Source: Rhynchopus euleeides
Taxonomy: Eukaryota > Euglenozoa > Diplonemea > Diplonemida > Diplonemidae
Length of the DNA stretch: 64,000 nt
Assembly: GCA_963210315.1 (NCBI GenBank)
Contig: OY723279.1
Coordinates: 310,001 to 374,000 of the forward strand
Direction: 5' to 3'
A program made the translations under genes and the position numbers. The number at the start of each line of letters is the position of its first letter. Position 1 is the stretch's first letter. Below, in pieces: positions 20,383-30,621 of this stretch. The notes under the pieces were generated by a model that saw only the letters and a program-made list of their open reading frames with translations, had not been told where the DNA came from and ran no database searches.

Positions 20383-21402
20383 TCACCTCCTGTCCGTAAT
20401 GGAAGTATAGGCACCACGCGCATTGCCAGACCGCTTGAAGACGTTGATCGTCGTTGTCCCCGAGGCGTGTGACGGTGAGGGGCTCTGCGCAACGGACGCA
20501 TGGTACCCCACAGGGGAGGGCGCGACGTTCACAGCACTCGACACGCGGTGCGGTGGGGGGTGCGACGACGGCGGCGTCACCGGCACCGGGTGGGGCGAGT
20601 GGGGTGAGCCGTGCGGCACCCAAGCATCCCCACCTCCGCCAATCCCTCCGTGCGCATCGGCGAACTGCCCATCCAGCTCCTGCCGAAGCTTCCGGTTGGT
20701 CTGCAGCACTGTCGGCGGCGTCGCCGACGCCGCCTGATTCTGCTTCGCGACCCTCAGCAGATACTCCGCCTGGTCCAGCGAGTGTTTCAGCTCCTCCACC
20801 CTGTTCTGCAGGTCGATCGCCTCCAGCATATACTGGTCCTTCTGCTTCGCGATCCCTGTCCGGAGCTCCTCAATCTCCTTGTCCTTATCGTCCAGCATCC
20901 GGCGCGTCACCTCCTCCAGACGCACGTTAGAGGTGTTGTACTCCAACTCCCCGCGGTCCTCAATGTAAAGCGACGTCTCACGCACAAACACATGCTCCTG
21001 TATCGGCTGCTTCTCCTCGAGCTCATAGGTGGGTATGGGGTTGTACGGATCGTGCGGCTTGAAGACGGCAGTGATGACACGGACGAAGTGGATTGGCGGC
21101 AGCATCTCTAAGAGAATGTCATATTGCGTGGTGCTGCTGCGGGTCAGCTCCGACATCTCGTTGTCGAAGATGCTGAAGACGGTCACCCTGCTGACCGCGA
21201 CGCATCGGTCCACCGCGTTGTCAAGCTCTGCGAGGTACGTCGGCCGGTCCACCAGCACCAGCAGCCGCTTCCGCCGCTTCGCCTGCGGTGATGCAGACGA
21301 CTGCTGCTCCTGCGCCTGGAAGAAGTGCAGCACATGCTGGTTCCACAAACCACTCGTCAGATACTCCACCTGCACAGGAAACCTCTGGCCGACAACCGTC
21401 AT
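20383..21402 (-). CDS. Coiled-coil protein of unknown function
   Basis: From the ATG at 21402 (MTVVGQRFPVQVEYLTSG) this is a 339-residue protein; the frame is open further upstream, but those 102 codons are Pro-rich and look like 5' UTR. Residues ~1-150 are a mixed alpha/beta region with a basic KRRKR segment and hydrophobic strands (RLLVLVDRPTYL, VTVFSIFD, LEMLPPIHFVRVITAVF). Residues ~170-240 are a heptad-rich coiled coil (from about EVTRRMLDDKDKEIEELRTG). The tail (~250-339) is Pro/His/Ser-rich and low complexity. I do not recognise the family. The stop overlaps a good donor-like GGTGAG, so a downstream exon could exist and the C-terminus is uncertain. It lies in the same orientation as the other host genes. 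Confidence 0.65.
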   Translation of the reverse strand: MTVVGQRFPVQVEYLTSGLWNQHVLHFFQAQEQQSSASPQAKRRKRLLVLVDRPTYLAELDNAVDRCVAVSRVTVFSIFDNEMSELTRSSTTQYDILLEMLPPIHFVRVITAVFKPHDPYNPIPTYELEEKQPIQEHVFVRETSLYIEDRGELEYNTSNVRLEEVTRRMLDDKDKEIEELRTGIAKQKDQYMLEAIDLQNRVEELKHSLDQAEYLLRVAKQNQAASATPPTVLQTNRKLRQELDGQFADAHGGIGGGGDAWVPHGSPHSPHPVPVTPPSSHPPPHRVSSAVNVAPSPVGYHASVAQSPSPSHASGTTTINVFKRSGNARGAYTSITDRR

Positions 21403-21645
21403 TCTAACAGGCGGTGCGCCAACACCCTCCCGTGTTTCTAATTGCCTCCCCTCGGCACACGCTGAAGGGGTGGGAGGAGGAGGAGCAGGCAGGGGTAAGC
21501 CTGGCGGGAGGTTGTTGGTGGGTGTCACGCCCTGCAGGCAGCCGGAGAAGGGGGGTTTTGGGGGTGGGGGGGGAGGGTGTCTTGTTGGGGACACGCAACA
21601 GGAGAGGTGTCCCGTGGAGGTGTCAGGGGGGGGGGGGGGGGGGGG

Positions 21646-23744
21646 TAGGGGTGGTCTTACACGGTGGGATCTTGTAAATTTTACATGTATAACTACAAGT
21701 ATATACATGTATTATACATGTATAATACTTGCATGTCAACTATTATACATGTATAATACATGTATATGCCTGAAATATACATGTAAAATACATGTATATC
21801 AAGTAAAAATACAAGTATAATACTTGCATGTCAACTATTATACTTGTATTTTTACTTGATATACATGTATTTTTGCATGTATATTTCAGGCATTTACATG
21901 TATTTTACATGTATAATACTTGTCATGCAAGTATTTTACATGTATAATACTTGCATGACAAGTATTATACATGTAAAATACATGTAAATGCCTGAAATAT
22001 ACATGTAAAATACATGTATATCAAGTAAAAATACAAGTATAATAGTTGACATGCAAGTATTATACTTGTATTTTTACTTGATATACATGTATTTTACATG
22101 TATATTTCAGGCATATACATGTATTATACATGTATAATAGTTGACATGCAAGTATTATACATGTATAATACATGTATATACTTGTAGTTATACATGTAAA
22201 ATTTACAAGATCCCACCGTGTAAGCTGTTAACCTGGCCGATTTTTCACCATCGGCGTCTGGGGGTCAAAAACGTCACCAAACCTGAAAATATGACCCCTG
22301 GGACCCCAGAAACACAATTCCGCCCGGTTTTGGGCACTTTTGAGCACTTCTGAGCAGTTTAGTTGTGTTCCGGAAAAATGTACCACAAAGCTGTACCTCA
22401 GCCCCCCCTGGGCAGAAGGCAGAATCGCAAACCATCATGTCTCGCAGTGATCCAGTCAGCGGTGTTGCCAACCGTGCTGCCCGACGATACGTGGGGTCAA
22501 AAGTGCAACATGACGACACCTTGTTTGCGGTGTGACATGCGAGACAGTAGAAAAGTAACACCGGAAACAAGGGGTCATAGGTACTAGAGGAGGGGCATGT
22601 TTCCAGCCCCTTCAGACCTTCAGGCGCATCGGTTGCATCTCTACTCGATGCGGGAGAATCGCTGATCGGACTGGCATAGTGCATCAACTGCAGGCATATC
22701 GAGCAACAGAGGAGCACTATGCCACTTGCGAAATCACTTGTGTCAGAATCTGTGTGCCCATGTTCTTGGGCCAGTGACAGTGATAGTGGCAGTGAGCCAT
22801 CCGATGATCATGAAGAAGGGGGCATGAACTGGTATCAGACATCAGCAGTGCACCGAAGACGGCCCCCTTAAGGTTGTATGAAAGGCTGAAGACTACAATG
22901 TCAAAGTTCAAGCCGTACAACAAGGACGAGGGGGCGCAACTCGGCTGTCCAGGCAGCTACGCACGAACGGGCAGAGTCCCCCACACTTCTACCATAGCCC
23001 ACATCCAAAGCACACTCGGTGCCTTTGATTTCCAGGCACAGTTCGATCCGTGTGTTGTGTTCACACAGATCCCATGGTTGGCATATCCAGTGGTTGCGGC
23101 AATCCCGCCTGCGCACCTGGGTATACTCCGTTGTTCAACGTACCGCGTAGTCTGACGGCTGCACGGCTCCCTCCCCCCGCAGCAGCGTCTTTTGTGTTCA
23201 GTTGTGTGCATCGAGTGGGAAGCCACCACAATGCCCTCCCCACCCTCCCGTTTTGTTTCCCACTAATACACGTTGAGGCCTTCGCTCTGGGGTGGCCAGG
23301 CGGCAGCCTGCCCTCTGGCGATTGTGTCTATGTGGTACCACCTGCACCAACCTGTGGCCGTATAGTTGTACCACCTTCGGCCAAAGAAAATTGTCATGAG
23401 AGCACGGCCTTCTGTGTCTCTTGCCGCTGAAGGTGAGTGATTGTTCCTCGTACACACTCGGGCATCTGTGCGAGAGTGCGGAGGTCCACATCGTGACGGA
23501 AGGGCTTGAATCAGCCATTGAGACCTTCTGACTTGGGGTGGTGTGGTACAACTTTGTGGTACATTTTTTGGAATTGCAAGTAAAGTGCTTCTGGAGGCTC
23601 TAAACTGTCCGAAACCGGGCGCAGATGCATTTCCGGACGTCTGGGGGTCGAATTTTCAGGTTTGGATCACTTTTTGGCCCTTGTGCGCAAAAGTTTGATT
23701 TTTTGGCCAGGTTAACGTTTTCAAAGGGCTTAAGACCACCCCTA
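21646..23744. mobile_element. Inverted-repeat transposon carrying a nested foldback insertion
   Basis: The outer ends TAGGGGTGGTCTTA (21646-21659) and TAAGACCACCCCTA (23731-23744) are exact inverted repeats. Homology continues inward on both sides (GTTAACCTGGCC, CCAAACCTGAAAAT, AATGTACCACAAAG), so the arms are ~180-200 bp. TA at both edges may be the target duplication. The interior has only short frames without recognisable transposase, so it is probably non-autonomous. The left arm is split by the foldback element at 21660-22220. Confidence 0.75.
21660..22220. mobile_element. 561-bp AT-rich foldback element
   Basis: Almost the whole element is a palindrome. The ends CACGGTGGGATCTTGTAAAT and its complement are followed by nested inverted copies of TACATGTA, CTTGCATGTCAA and TGCCTGAAATATACATGTA. 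TA flanks both ends. The inverted other arm of the host transposon (near 23721-23744) shows the unoccupied sequence CTTAAG, confirming a TA target. The AT-richness contrasts sharply with the surrounding DNA. Confidence 0.88.
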
Positions 23745-24118
23745 GGGGGGGGGCAGGGCTGTAAATAAGGTTTGGGGGTCAGGAGTCGGGAGTCGGGAGT
23801 CGGTTATTTACAGTCACCTAAGGTACCTGGGGTGGGGGGCTGGGGGGGACGGGCGGTCTCAAACCCTACTCAATCCTGCACGCATCCTGTAGTACGGCCA
23901 CCTCTGCCGTGGAGAGTCCCATGGACCCTCCAGCAGTCGCCCACCATTCGGTCAGGGCGGACTGACTCGGCGCTTGCGGGGTCTTCCCGCGTGCGAGGTG
24001 GTCCGCGAAGAAGCACGCGACGCACAGCGCCATGTTGGCTGTCCCAGCCAACCCCCCACTTCGCCCGCAGCGCCCCACACGCTGCGAGCACCTCACTCAC
24101 GGCAGCAGTATTTGGCTG

Positions 24119-24347
24119 CATAGCTCTCAGTATTTCCCGTGCATGCAGCGCATGCATCCACAAATTTTGTGGATGCATCCACACACAGCCTGGAGCTCCG
24201 AAGCCCTGCATGCAGGCCTGCCTGCAGTGGATGAATGCCTGTATGCCAAATCGAAAATCCATTTTTTGACATTTTCGGGCATCCCTGGATGCCGTGGATG
24301 CATGCATGGATGCATCCACACCATCCACGGCCCCACTGAGAGCTATG
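24119..24347. mobile_element. 229-bp MITE with 7-bp target duplication
   Basis: Inverted ends CATAGCTCTCAGT and ACTGAGAGCTATG bound it, and TTGGCTG flanks both sides (24112-24118 and 24348-24354). The interior is a chain of palindromes of ATGCATCCAC type, for example CCACAAATTTTGTGG, which could fold into a cruciform. Confidence 0.8.
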
Positions 24348-24589
24348 TTGGCTGTGAGTCAAACACTACTGCCTCTACCTGAGGCATGTTGTGTGTCGCA
24401 ACAGTTGCGTCACATGTGTGACGCATCTGTGTGGAGTGTGTGTGGTTGTGCACGTGTGCGCTGCGGTATGCTCAACCACCTGATGGGGGCGGAACACAAC
24501 TCTTCTTGGGAGCTGCCAGGATCTGGCAAAAGGGGCGGGAAAGGGGCGCCGTATTCACAGCAGTGGTTTGGCAATGAACTCACCCCAGT

Positions 24590-24775
24590 TCAGAGACCGG
24601 TAATGAAGAAGATGACTGGGAGGCACACACCATGTCCCACCCAGCGGGACCCCCACACCCCCACCCACCCATCGGGACCCCCCCTCCTCGGGTGTTCCAA
24701 AAACCCTTTCTTTTGAATATTTGGAGTCTGTGCGGATCGCAGTGGGGTCATTTTGGCCATGGGGTGCCTAATACC
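24590..24775. repeat. Dispersed monomer of the ~190-bp satellite
   Basis: It shares CCCAGCGGGACCCCC, CGGGTGTTCCAAAAA, TTCTTTTGAATATTTGGA and GCGGATCGCAGTGGGGTCAT with the tandem array at 1640-2570, including the TTTTGGCCATGGGGTGCC that ends that array. It therefore seems derived from the array's right edge. Confidence 0.85.
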
Positions 24776-24867
24776 GCACATTCCCTAAGGGAAGCAAGGC
24801 AACCCTCCCAATCCCAAAAAATCCGGCGCGAGTCGGGAGTCGGGAGTCGGCCTTATTTACACCCCTG

Positions 24868-26037
24868 GGGGGGGGGGGGGGGGAGAGGGGAGCGGGGGTT
24901 GGTTTTCGTGTTGGGCATTTATGTTTGTCCCCCCCCCCCCCCCCTTTTTGCTGCTCTCTAGGGCAAACAAACCGCGCACTGGCCGGGGTTGCCCTTTTTT
25001 GTGTATCCGTCAGGTGGATCACCGGGTGGGGAGAGAACCAGGTGGCAGGGACCCCTTTTTTGCGCAAGATGTTTTTGGGGTGTCGGGCCGCACGGGCGTG
25101 GAAAACCCGAAGCCGTCACAGACCCCCCATGCGCTTGTCCCTCCCCACCCCCCACTATACCTCCACCCTCCCGCCCCGTGACAACATGACTCCAACACAT
25201 GTGGCGGGCAGAAGCACACAGCCACATGCGGCATGTCACGTGCATTGTTTCAGAGAAGTGCAGAATGCAGGATGTGATGAACGCACCGCCTCCGCACACA
25301 CGCTTCGCTCGGCACCAAAGCTCTTTTGTTTATTCGCGTAGTGTCGGTCGCACCGAGCGAAGCTCCGCTCTGAAACACCCTCCCGCCCCGCTGTAGCTCA
25401 CAGCCCCAACCCCGCACCCCTTTCCATGCTCAGGACACGCAGTTTGCCCGCACACAGAAGTGTGGCGCAGCTGCCCCGAGGCTTGGTAGTACATCCCTTT
25501 AGAGAAGCACGCAGAATCACACAGAGTGGTGGGGTAGGATACGTGCAAGGCCTCAACCTCCCCGAAAAGTGGTCAACATATCCGCGCACAGGTCATTTTT
25601 TTTTACACAGCAGTGTGTGGAAGGTGTTAACGAAGGGTGTCCAGCCCCACGTATGCGCCTGACGCGTGGCAGTCAGATCCACACACCCCTCCCCACCCCA
25701 CCCCACCCCACCCCACCCCACCACAAACTTGTTTGAGCACCGTAGGTGCGTAGGGGGAGTCGTGAGGTCGAGGAAGGACGGGCGATCTGACCTGTCGTGT
25801 TTTTCTTTTTACTACCACTTGCAATACGCAAGGTTGGAAGGGGGGGCTGAGGGGAAACACCGCACAACTCACAGCAGGATTTGTGTCTAGTTGTTCCCCG
25901 CTCCAGCCCCTCCGCACGCGAACTGATACTACAAGCAGACCTGGATGAACTGACCTCCCCCTCCCCCTATCTCCTTTGTATCCTCTGACCGAGCAAGACT
26001 CCCCACCCCACCCCACCCCCACCCACTCTTGATTTTT
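24868..26037. other. Intergenic region
   Basis: No gene is supported. It holds G and C runs at 24867-24885 and 24930-24946, an inverted pair CTTCGCTCGG / CCGAGCGAAG around 25303-25363, a CCCCA-rich tract at 25690-25722, and one copy of a ~280-bp dispersed repeat. Confidence 0.55.
25721..26003 (-). repeat. ~280-bp dispersed repeat, copy A
   Basis: It is the inverse of 49546-49832: matching blocks include ACAAACTTGTTTGAGCACCG, TTGCAATACGCAAGGTTG, GGATTTGTGTCTAGTTGTTC and GACCGAGCAAGACTCCC. No coding potential is seen. A diverged relative of one half occurs near 49930-50130. Confidence 0.8.
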
Positions 26038-28878
26038 TCAGGTGGTGATGATGAATATCTTGACTTGGCGGAGGTAGAATGCCGCAGCAGCGATGCACAG
26101 CCATGTGTAGATCACCGCCGTGGCGGCTATCACATTCACCTTCCGGAATATCTGATGATGTGTGGATGCCAGGGACGTCTCCATCACTCCGGAGCACGCG
26201 ACGCCGGCGTTATGCAGGGCGCTGAGCGCGGCGTGCAGCTCACCTCGGGTCGCAAAGACGGCTCCCTCCAGGCGCAGAATCTCCGCATCGCGCGCATCCA
26301 GCTTGCGGCGGAGCTCAAGGAGTGGCATCACGACCTTCTCGAAGTACTGCATCACCTCCTCATAGTTTGCCGCCTGCCTGTCACGCACGATCCGGATAAC
26401 GGGAGCCGACTGCGGGCCCCAGTCTGCGCGGGTCAGCTCACGGCGGAGGTTGAAAGAAGGGCTTTGCTGGGTTGCCGTGTCGAACCCGTCCCCGCTGAGG
26501 AGATCAAGCATGCCGTCGAACTGCTCGTATGTATCCCCGCTTGCGCCCAGCATATAGTTGCCTGCGAGCGACATCATGTTTGCCGTGAATATCGTATAGT
26601 CCAGCAGGGCATGCCCGACATCGACGAGTGACTCCACACAGAGCCCCTGCACCGCATTCCACCGGCAGGGCTTCTTCCACCCACACACCGTCACATTGGT
26701 GATGGCACGGCATGACGGGAACTCTTCAATCTGCTCGACGCAGTGCCACCACACCTGCGCCTGGGTCGAGGCATCGTGGAGAGACGCCTCCTCGGTGCAG
26801 GTGTGCACCCGAGCCTTTAGGGGCAGGTGCGCCCTCAGGTCGAGAAAATGCCCAAAGTCATCCAGAAGCTCCTTCGAGAGGCTGGTGGTGAGGGGCGAGG
26901 CATGCAGCGTGTCTTCGTACATCTCCTGGCTCCTGCTGCGGTCGAACAGCGTGGTGGTGTTGTAGGACATGAAGAGGGGGTGGTCCGGGTCGTGCGATAT
27001 GTCCTCCCCCGTCTGTATGATGTGCCTCCGCGCGATGGCAGCGCGCTCCTCAGGGCCCACGCGGAACCGGCGCTTCTCAGCGGCAGCCCAGGCATCGACC
27101 CTCGCCCGCACGACTGTGATGAAGTCGCGCACCTTGCCCCCGTCCTCTGGGTCCACCTCGCCCAGCCTGTCACGCAGGGACTCCTCCAAGACAAGCAGCT
27201 GCCGCCGGACGTGCTCCGCACGCTGCACCACGCTGCGTCGCGTGTCGTGGCCTGACCTGGAGTGCAGCGTGCTGAGGGGGAACTCCGCCACGGTGCGCAG
27301 CACATCCTCCGCCAGGAGGAGCAGGCCGCGCGATAGGGCAGCTGTGTCGTGCGTCTGATGCCCACCTCGCTCCACGGAATCCATCGCAGACTGGGCCATG
27401 GTGTAGACGAGGGCGATGGTGAAGAAGCCACAACACGCCATAACCACTGTGTAGAAGTACTGCAACCTTCCGAGCAGGCGGTCCTGCTTGGAGCTGTCGG
27501 GAGACAGCTGATAGGCGGATCGCACGGCGTAGCACAGCACCAACACCGTGGCAGCCAGGGCGATGATAGATCCGACCAGCCCCTTCTCTATGCCGTCCTT
27601 GTCAAGGCGGAGAGAGCGGTGGTGTGCCCCACCCCCGCCCTCCACCAGCGTGTAGCGCAGGTTTCTGGAGCGGATCAGCCCTGCAAGCTCCGACAGGCCC
27701 GACGCGATGCCTTCCGCTATGACGGCGGCATCGCCTGGCGTGCCCGCCTTCGCCCTGATTGCCTCCAGCACACCCACCAGGTCTTTATCTGTGACGTTGC
27801 CCGCGACGAAGCGAGCCTGGATGGAGGATGACTTGTCTGCAACATCCCACTCCGCCACCGTGTTGGCCAGGGAGGTGAGGTTCGCCCCCACACCGGCAGG
27901 CACGATGTTGCCCATCGCGCCGACCTGCGCCACCACGACGCCAAGCAAGGAGGTGAACGCCGACATCGAGTCGTGAAATCCGCGGTGAAATTGGGGCCCC
28001 CCTGTCCGCATGTGCATCCAGAAGGCACCCTCTGACATGCGGTGGTGCATGCGCAGCTTCTTTATATCCGTCGCGACATGAACCAGCACGATGCGTTGGC
28101 TGTCTGAAGGTGCCACCCCGTGCAGCGCAGCCTCCGCCCTAACAAGCAGCATCGCGCTCCGTTTGAAGTAGGCATGGTTCGCCCCCCCATCCAGGGATGA
28201 CGTCTTCAGCTGCAGGTAGCTGTTCCGGTAGATCGACGCCCCGCGGGCCAGGTGCTCGTCCTCCGCACTGCTCAGGACAAAATCGTCAAAATCCGCCAAC
28301 ACGCGCTGCGACATCTCCGCTGCCTCGGGATACCTCCTCATATGTGACACAACACTGCGGAGCGCATCGTGGGATGCATTTGGCCCCAGCGAAGAAAACG
28401 ACTCCAGCTCCTGATACGCGTGGGTTGTCCCGGGGGAGGCAGGCGCAGAGGTAACTCCCGCGGACACCGCTCCTGGGAAGGGGGAGCGTGAGGTGAAGCC
28501 GCGCCCTGTCAAGGTTTTCTCCGTATAGTTTAGGAAGATCTCGGAGAAGATGACAGACGCTTCATCGACGGATAAGGACTCCTGCTCCGTTGCCTTGTAG
28601 GTGAGGAGGTGTGTCCGGTTCACCTCGACACGGTGCATGAGGACCGCGGAGTAGATGAGGGGGATAAGCGGCACCAGGCAGGCCACCACCATGACGAACC
28701 GCTTCGACCGCTCCGTCTGTCTCCGGTGAGGCTTCTTCAAAAAGGCGGCCCGCTCGTCAGGGGCCCCGGCCCCCTGCTCGTCCTCATCCTCTTCTTCCTC
28801 CTCTTCCTCTTCCTCCTCCTCCTCCTCCTCCTCACTTCCCTCCTCGTTGTCCGGCTCCCGTGCCTTGCTGAGCGACAT
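26038..28878 (-). CDS. Four-pass membrane protein with two large ectodomains
   Basis: A 946-residue uninterrupted frame. The N-terminus is cytosolic-looking and very acidic (a run of 16 Glu near residues 16-30). Hydrophobic segments lie at ~61-81, ~434-452, ~474-493 and ~915-936. The two long loops (~82-433 and ~494-914) contain all the N-glycosylation sequons I noticed (NRT, NYT, NAS, NLT, NVT, NTT), so they are probably extracytosolic with both termini inside. The second loop has Cys pairs (VHTCTEEAS, WHCVEQ, PSCRAITNVTVCGWKKPCRW, GLCVES) that may form disulfides. Both loops are helix-rich and could be sensory, but no known sensor or enzyme domain is recognisable. The ATG at 28878 begins MSLSKAREP directly before the acidic run. 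Confidence 0.8.
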   Translation of the reverse strand: MSLSKAREPDNEEGSEEEEEEEEEEEEEEEDEDEQGAGAPDERAAFLKKPHRRQTERSKRFVMVVACLVPLIPLIYSAVLMHRVEVNRTHLLTYKATEQESLSVDEASVIFSEIFLNYTEKTLTGRGFTSRSPFPGAVSAGVTSAPASPGTTHAYQELESFSSLGPNASHDALRSVVSHMRRYPEAAEMSQRVLADFDDFVLSSAEDEHLARGASIYRNSYLQLKTSSLDGGANHAYFKRSAMLLVRAEAALHGVAPSDSQRIVLVHVATDIKKLRMHHRMSEGAFWMHMRTGGPQFHRGFHDSMSAFTSLLGVVVAQVGAMGNIVPAGVGANLTSLANTVAEWDVADKSSSIQARFVAGNVTDKDLVGVLEAIRAKAGTPGDAAVIAEGIASGLSELAGLIRSRNLRYTLVEGGGGAHHRSLRLDKDGIEKGLVGSIIALAATVLVLCYAVRSAYQLSPDSSKQDRLLGRLQYFYTVVMACCGFFTIALVYTMAQSAMDSVERGGHQTHDTAALSRGLLLLAEDVLRTVAEFPLSTLHSRSGHDTRRSVVQRAEHVRRQLLVLEESLRDRLGEVDPEDGGKVRDFITVVRARVDAWAAAEKRRFRVGPEERAAIARRHIIQTGEDISHDPDHPLFMSYNTTTLFDRSRSQEMYEDTLHASPLTTSLSKELLDDFGHFLDLRAHLPLKARVHTCTEEASLHDASTQAQVWWHCVEQIEEFPSCRAITNVTVCGWKKPCRWNAVQGLCVESLVDVGHALLDYTIFTANMMSLAGNYMLGASGDTYEQFDGMLDLLSGDGFDTATQQSPSFNLRRELTRADWGPQSAPVIRIVRDRQAANYEEVMQYFEKVVMPLLELRRKLDARDAEILRLEGAVFATRGELHAALSALHNAGVACSGVMETSLASTHHQIFRKVNVIAATAVIYTWLCIAAAAFYLRQVKIFIITT

Positions 28879-29447
28879 CGGGGGAGTTCTCTAGTTAGGC
28901 GGTCCTGTTGGGCGGAAGGAAAGCCGCACACACAACCTCGCGAAGAGCGGGGAGGGGGGCGGGGGCGTAGTGGAATAGAAGCAGAAGGAATCACGTTTTG
29001 CAGGTTGTGTCTGAGATTCAGTGTTTTATCCAGCCTGTATTGTGTTGTTGTACTGTGTGGGCAATTGGGCTGTGATTTGGGGGTGGGTGATGGCTGGTGG
29101 TGGATGGTGTCGAAACAAAAAGACAAGCAAAAGACCAGGGTAAAAGATAGGGTTCCGGGCTGCGCGCCGAAAACCGGGGGCAATCGGGGGTAAAATTTCG
29201 GCCATTTCCCCAAATGGAAGGGCTTTCCCTTCCCACAACACACCACCCCACGCCACTCAACTGGGATGGGCAGGGTGGTGAGTCTGCAGGGGACTGACTT
29301 CGCCGCCGCTGCCAGGTCCGAGAGGAGCGCGCTCCTTCTTGTCGTCAACGCGAAGGAGCCAGTCGATGAGGAAGGCGTTCTTGAGAGCGTGGTGGTGTTG
29401 AAAGCACCGCAGGTTGCCCTTGCAGACTTGGTTCTGGACATGCACAG

Positions 29448-29505
29448 GCCACAGGGGGGTCTGGGGGGCGGAGCCCCCCAGCCGCCGGAGGCCACGGTAG
29501 TGAAC
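29448..29505 (-). repeat. GC-hairpin dispersed repeat, copy 3
   Basis: Reverse orientation: CCACAGGGGGGTCTGGGGGG through GGCCACGGTAGTGAAC, with the core hairpin intact. Confidence 0.85.
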
Positions 29506-29807
29506 AGCTGATTCTGCTCCATAGTCGCACGCCGCATGTCGTCAACGTGCACCTTGTGCTCAACAGGTTCATCGGGCGAACGCCTGGGGCAGGGCACTGT
29601 GCTCTTGGCCCCGGCCTCCTCTGGCCAAAAAGTACCCTGGAATAGTACCCGGACAGAATCTCAGAAAAATCCCGGTGAAAAAAAAAAGAGGCACCCCCGG
29701 TTTTTCGGGGCAAAATCTCGAAAACCGGGGCTAAGCCCCGTTTTTCATAACAGTATCTTAAACACTGCAAAAGACGCGCAACCGCCCAACCAAAGGGCCT
29801 CGTGAAA

Positions 29808-30020
29808 AAATCGTACTCCTTTCGCTTTATTATAGACACCCCTGTCCAGCAACTGTGGGAGAACAGTTCCGGACTACTTTTTTGTTGAGCGCACACTTGC
29901 TGTCTCAAGGCTGTTGAGGCCCTGTGAAGTGGCATGAGGTGCTAATCCAAAGCTTCAGTCGTACGATTTCCTTCTTTACTTCGCGACTTCGCTACGCTTC
30001 GTCGCTCGTAACTGGTAAAA
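29808..30020. repeat. ~210-bp dispersed repeat (AATCGTAC ends)
   Basis: It runs from ATCGTACTCCTTTCGC to GTCGCTCGTAACTGGTAAAA. AATCGTAC near the left and GTACGATT near the right are inverted. Relatives occur at 46738-46885, 51790-51951 and 53379-53594. It is probably a small non-autonomous element. Confidence 0.75.
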
Positions 30021-30621
30021 AGCGTAGCAACCGTGCTTCCTTCTTCCTTAATGATGCGTTGACGCTTCCACTGGCCTCGTCCCAGACCTTGTGGTGTCCA
30101 TTTCCTGATGTAGGGGCCCTCAATGTATCCCAAATATCCAACCAGGCTTCTGGTTTGCAGGAAGTCACTCTCCTGACTGCTGCGTAAGGCACACCACATA
30201 CACAGGTAAAGTCACCAATCTGTGGGCCCGTCTCAATCGGTTCCGCACAGGCATATTCGGAATACACGTGGGTTGTTTGCAGGATCAGGAACAACCCAAG
30301 ACACAAAGAGAGGATAGTTGAAAACAGGGTTTCGTCGATCACAAAGGTCTGGGCTGTATTTGACACCAGGGTTCCTAGCCACTTCCACCACGGAATCCAC
30401 ATTGCAGGGGGGGCTTGGGGAGAGGGTGGTTGTACATCAAACCGGGTGAACCCGGCTTGTGATGGGAGAAGGTGGCCGGGCAGCCGGCAGGACCCTCACA
30501 GATGGGCCTGAAAGCGCGAGTGATGGAGCTTCGACTGCCCGACACGAGTGTACAACGCAAACCAAAATCATGCATCGCAAAGGAGTGTTGTTTCTGTTCG
30601 CTACGTTGGTTCTGTGTGTGC

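Larger units (their letters stand above)
23754..24867. mobile_element. hAT-like non-autonomous transposon, 1,114 bp
   Basis: The termini CAGGGCTGTAAATAAGG and its complement form (CAGGGGTGTAAATAAGG) match at 16 of 17 positions and have the CAGGG start common in hAT elements. It sits between G runs, consistent with an 8-bp all-G target duplication. GGAGTCGGGAGTCGG repeats lie just inside each end. There is no transposase. It contains a nested MITE (24119-24347) and a satellite monomer (24590-24775). Confidence 0.7.
28879..30621. other. Intergenic region with dispersed repeats
   Basis: No gene is supported. It holds one reverse copy of the GC-hairpin repeat (29448-29505) and a ~210-bp dispersed repeat (29808-30020). 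Frames over the rest are short and mirror images of one another. Confidence 0.55.

Noticed and set aside
22719..22871. 50-codon plus-strand frame with acidic Ser/Asp-rich peptide inside the inverted-repeat transposon
   Set aside because: Too short and no match to a transposase motif; at best a relic.
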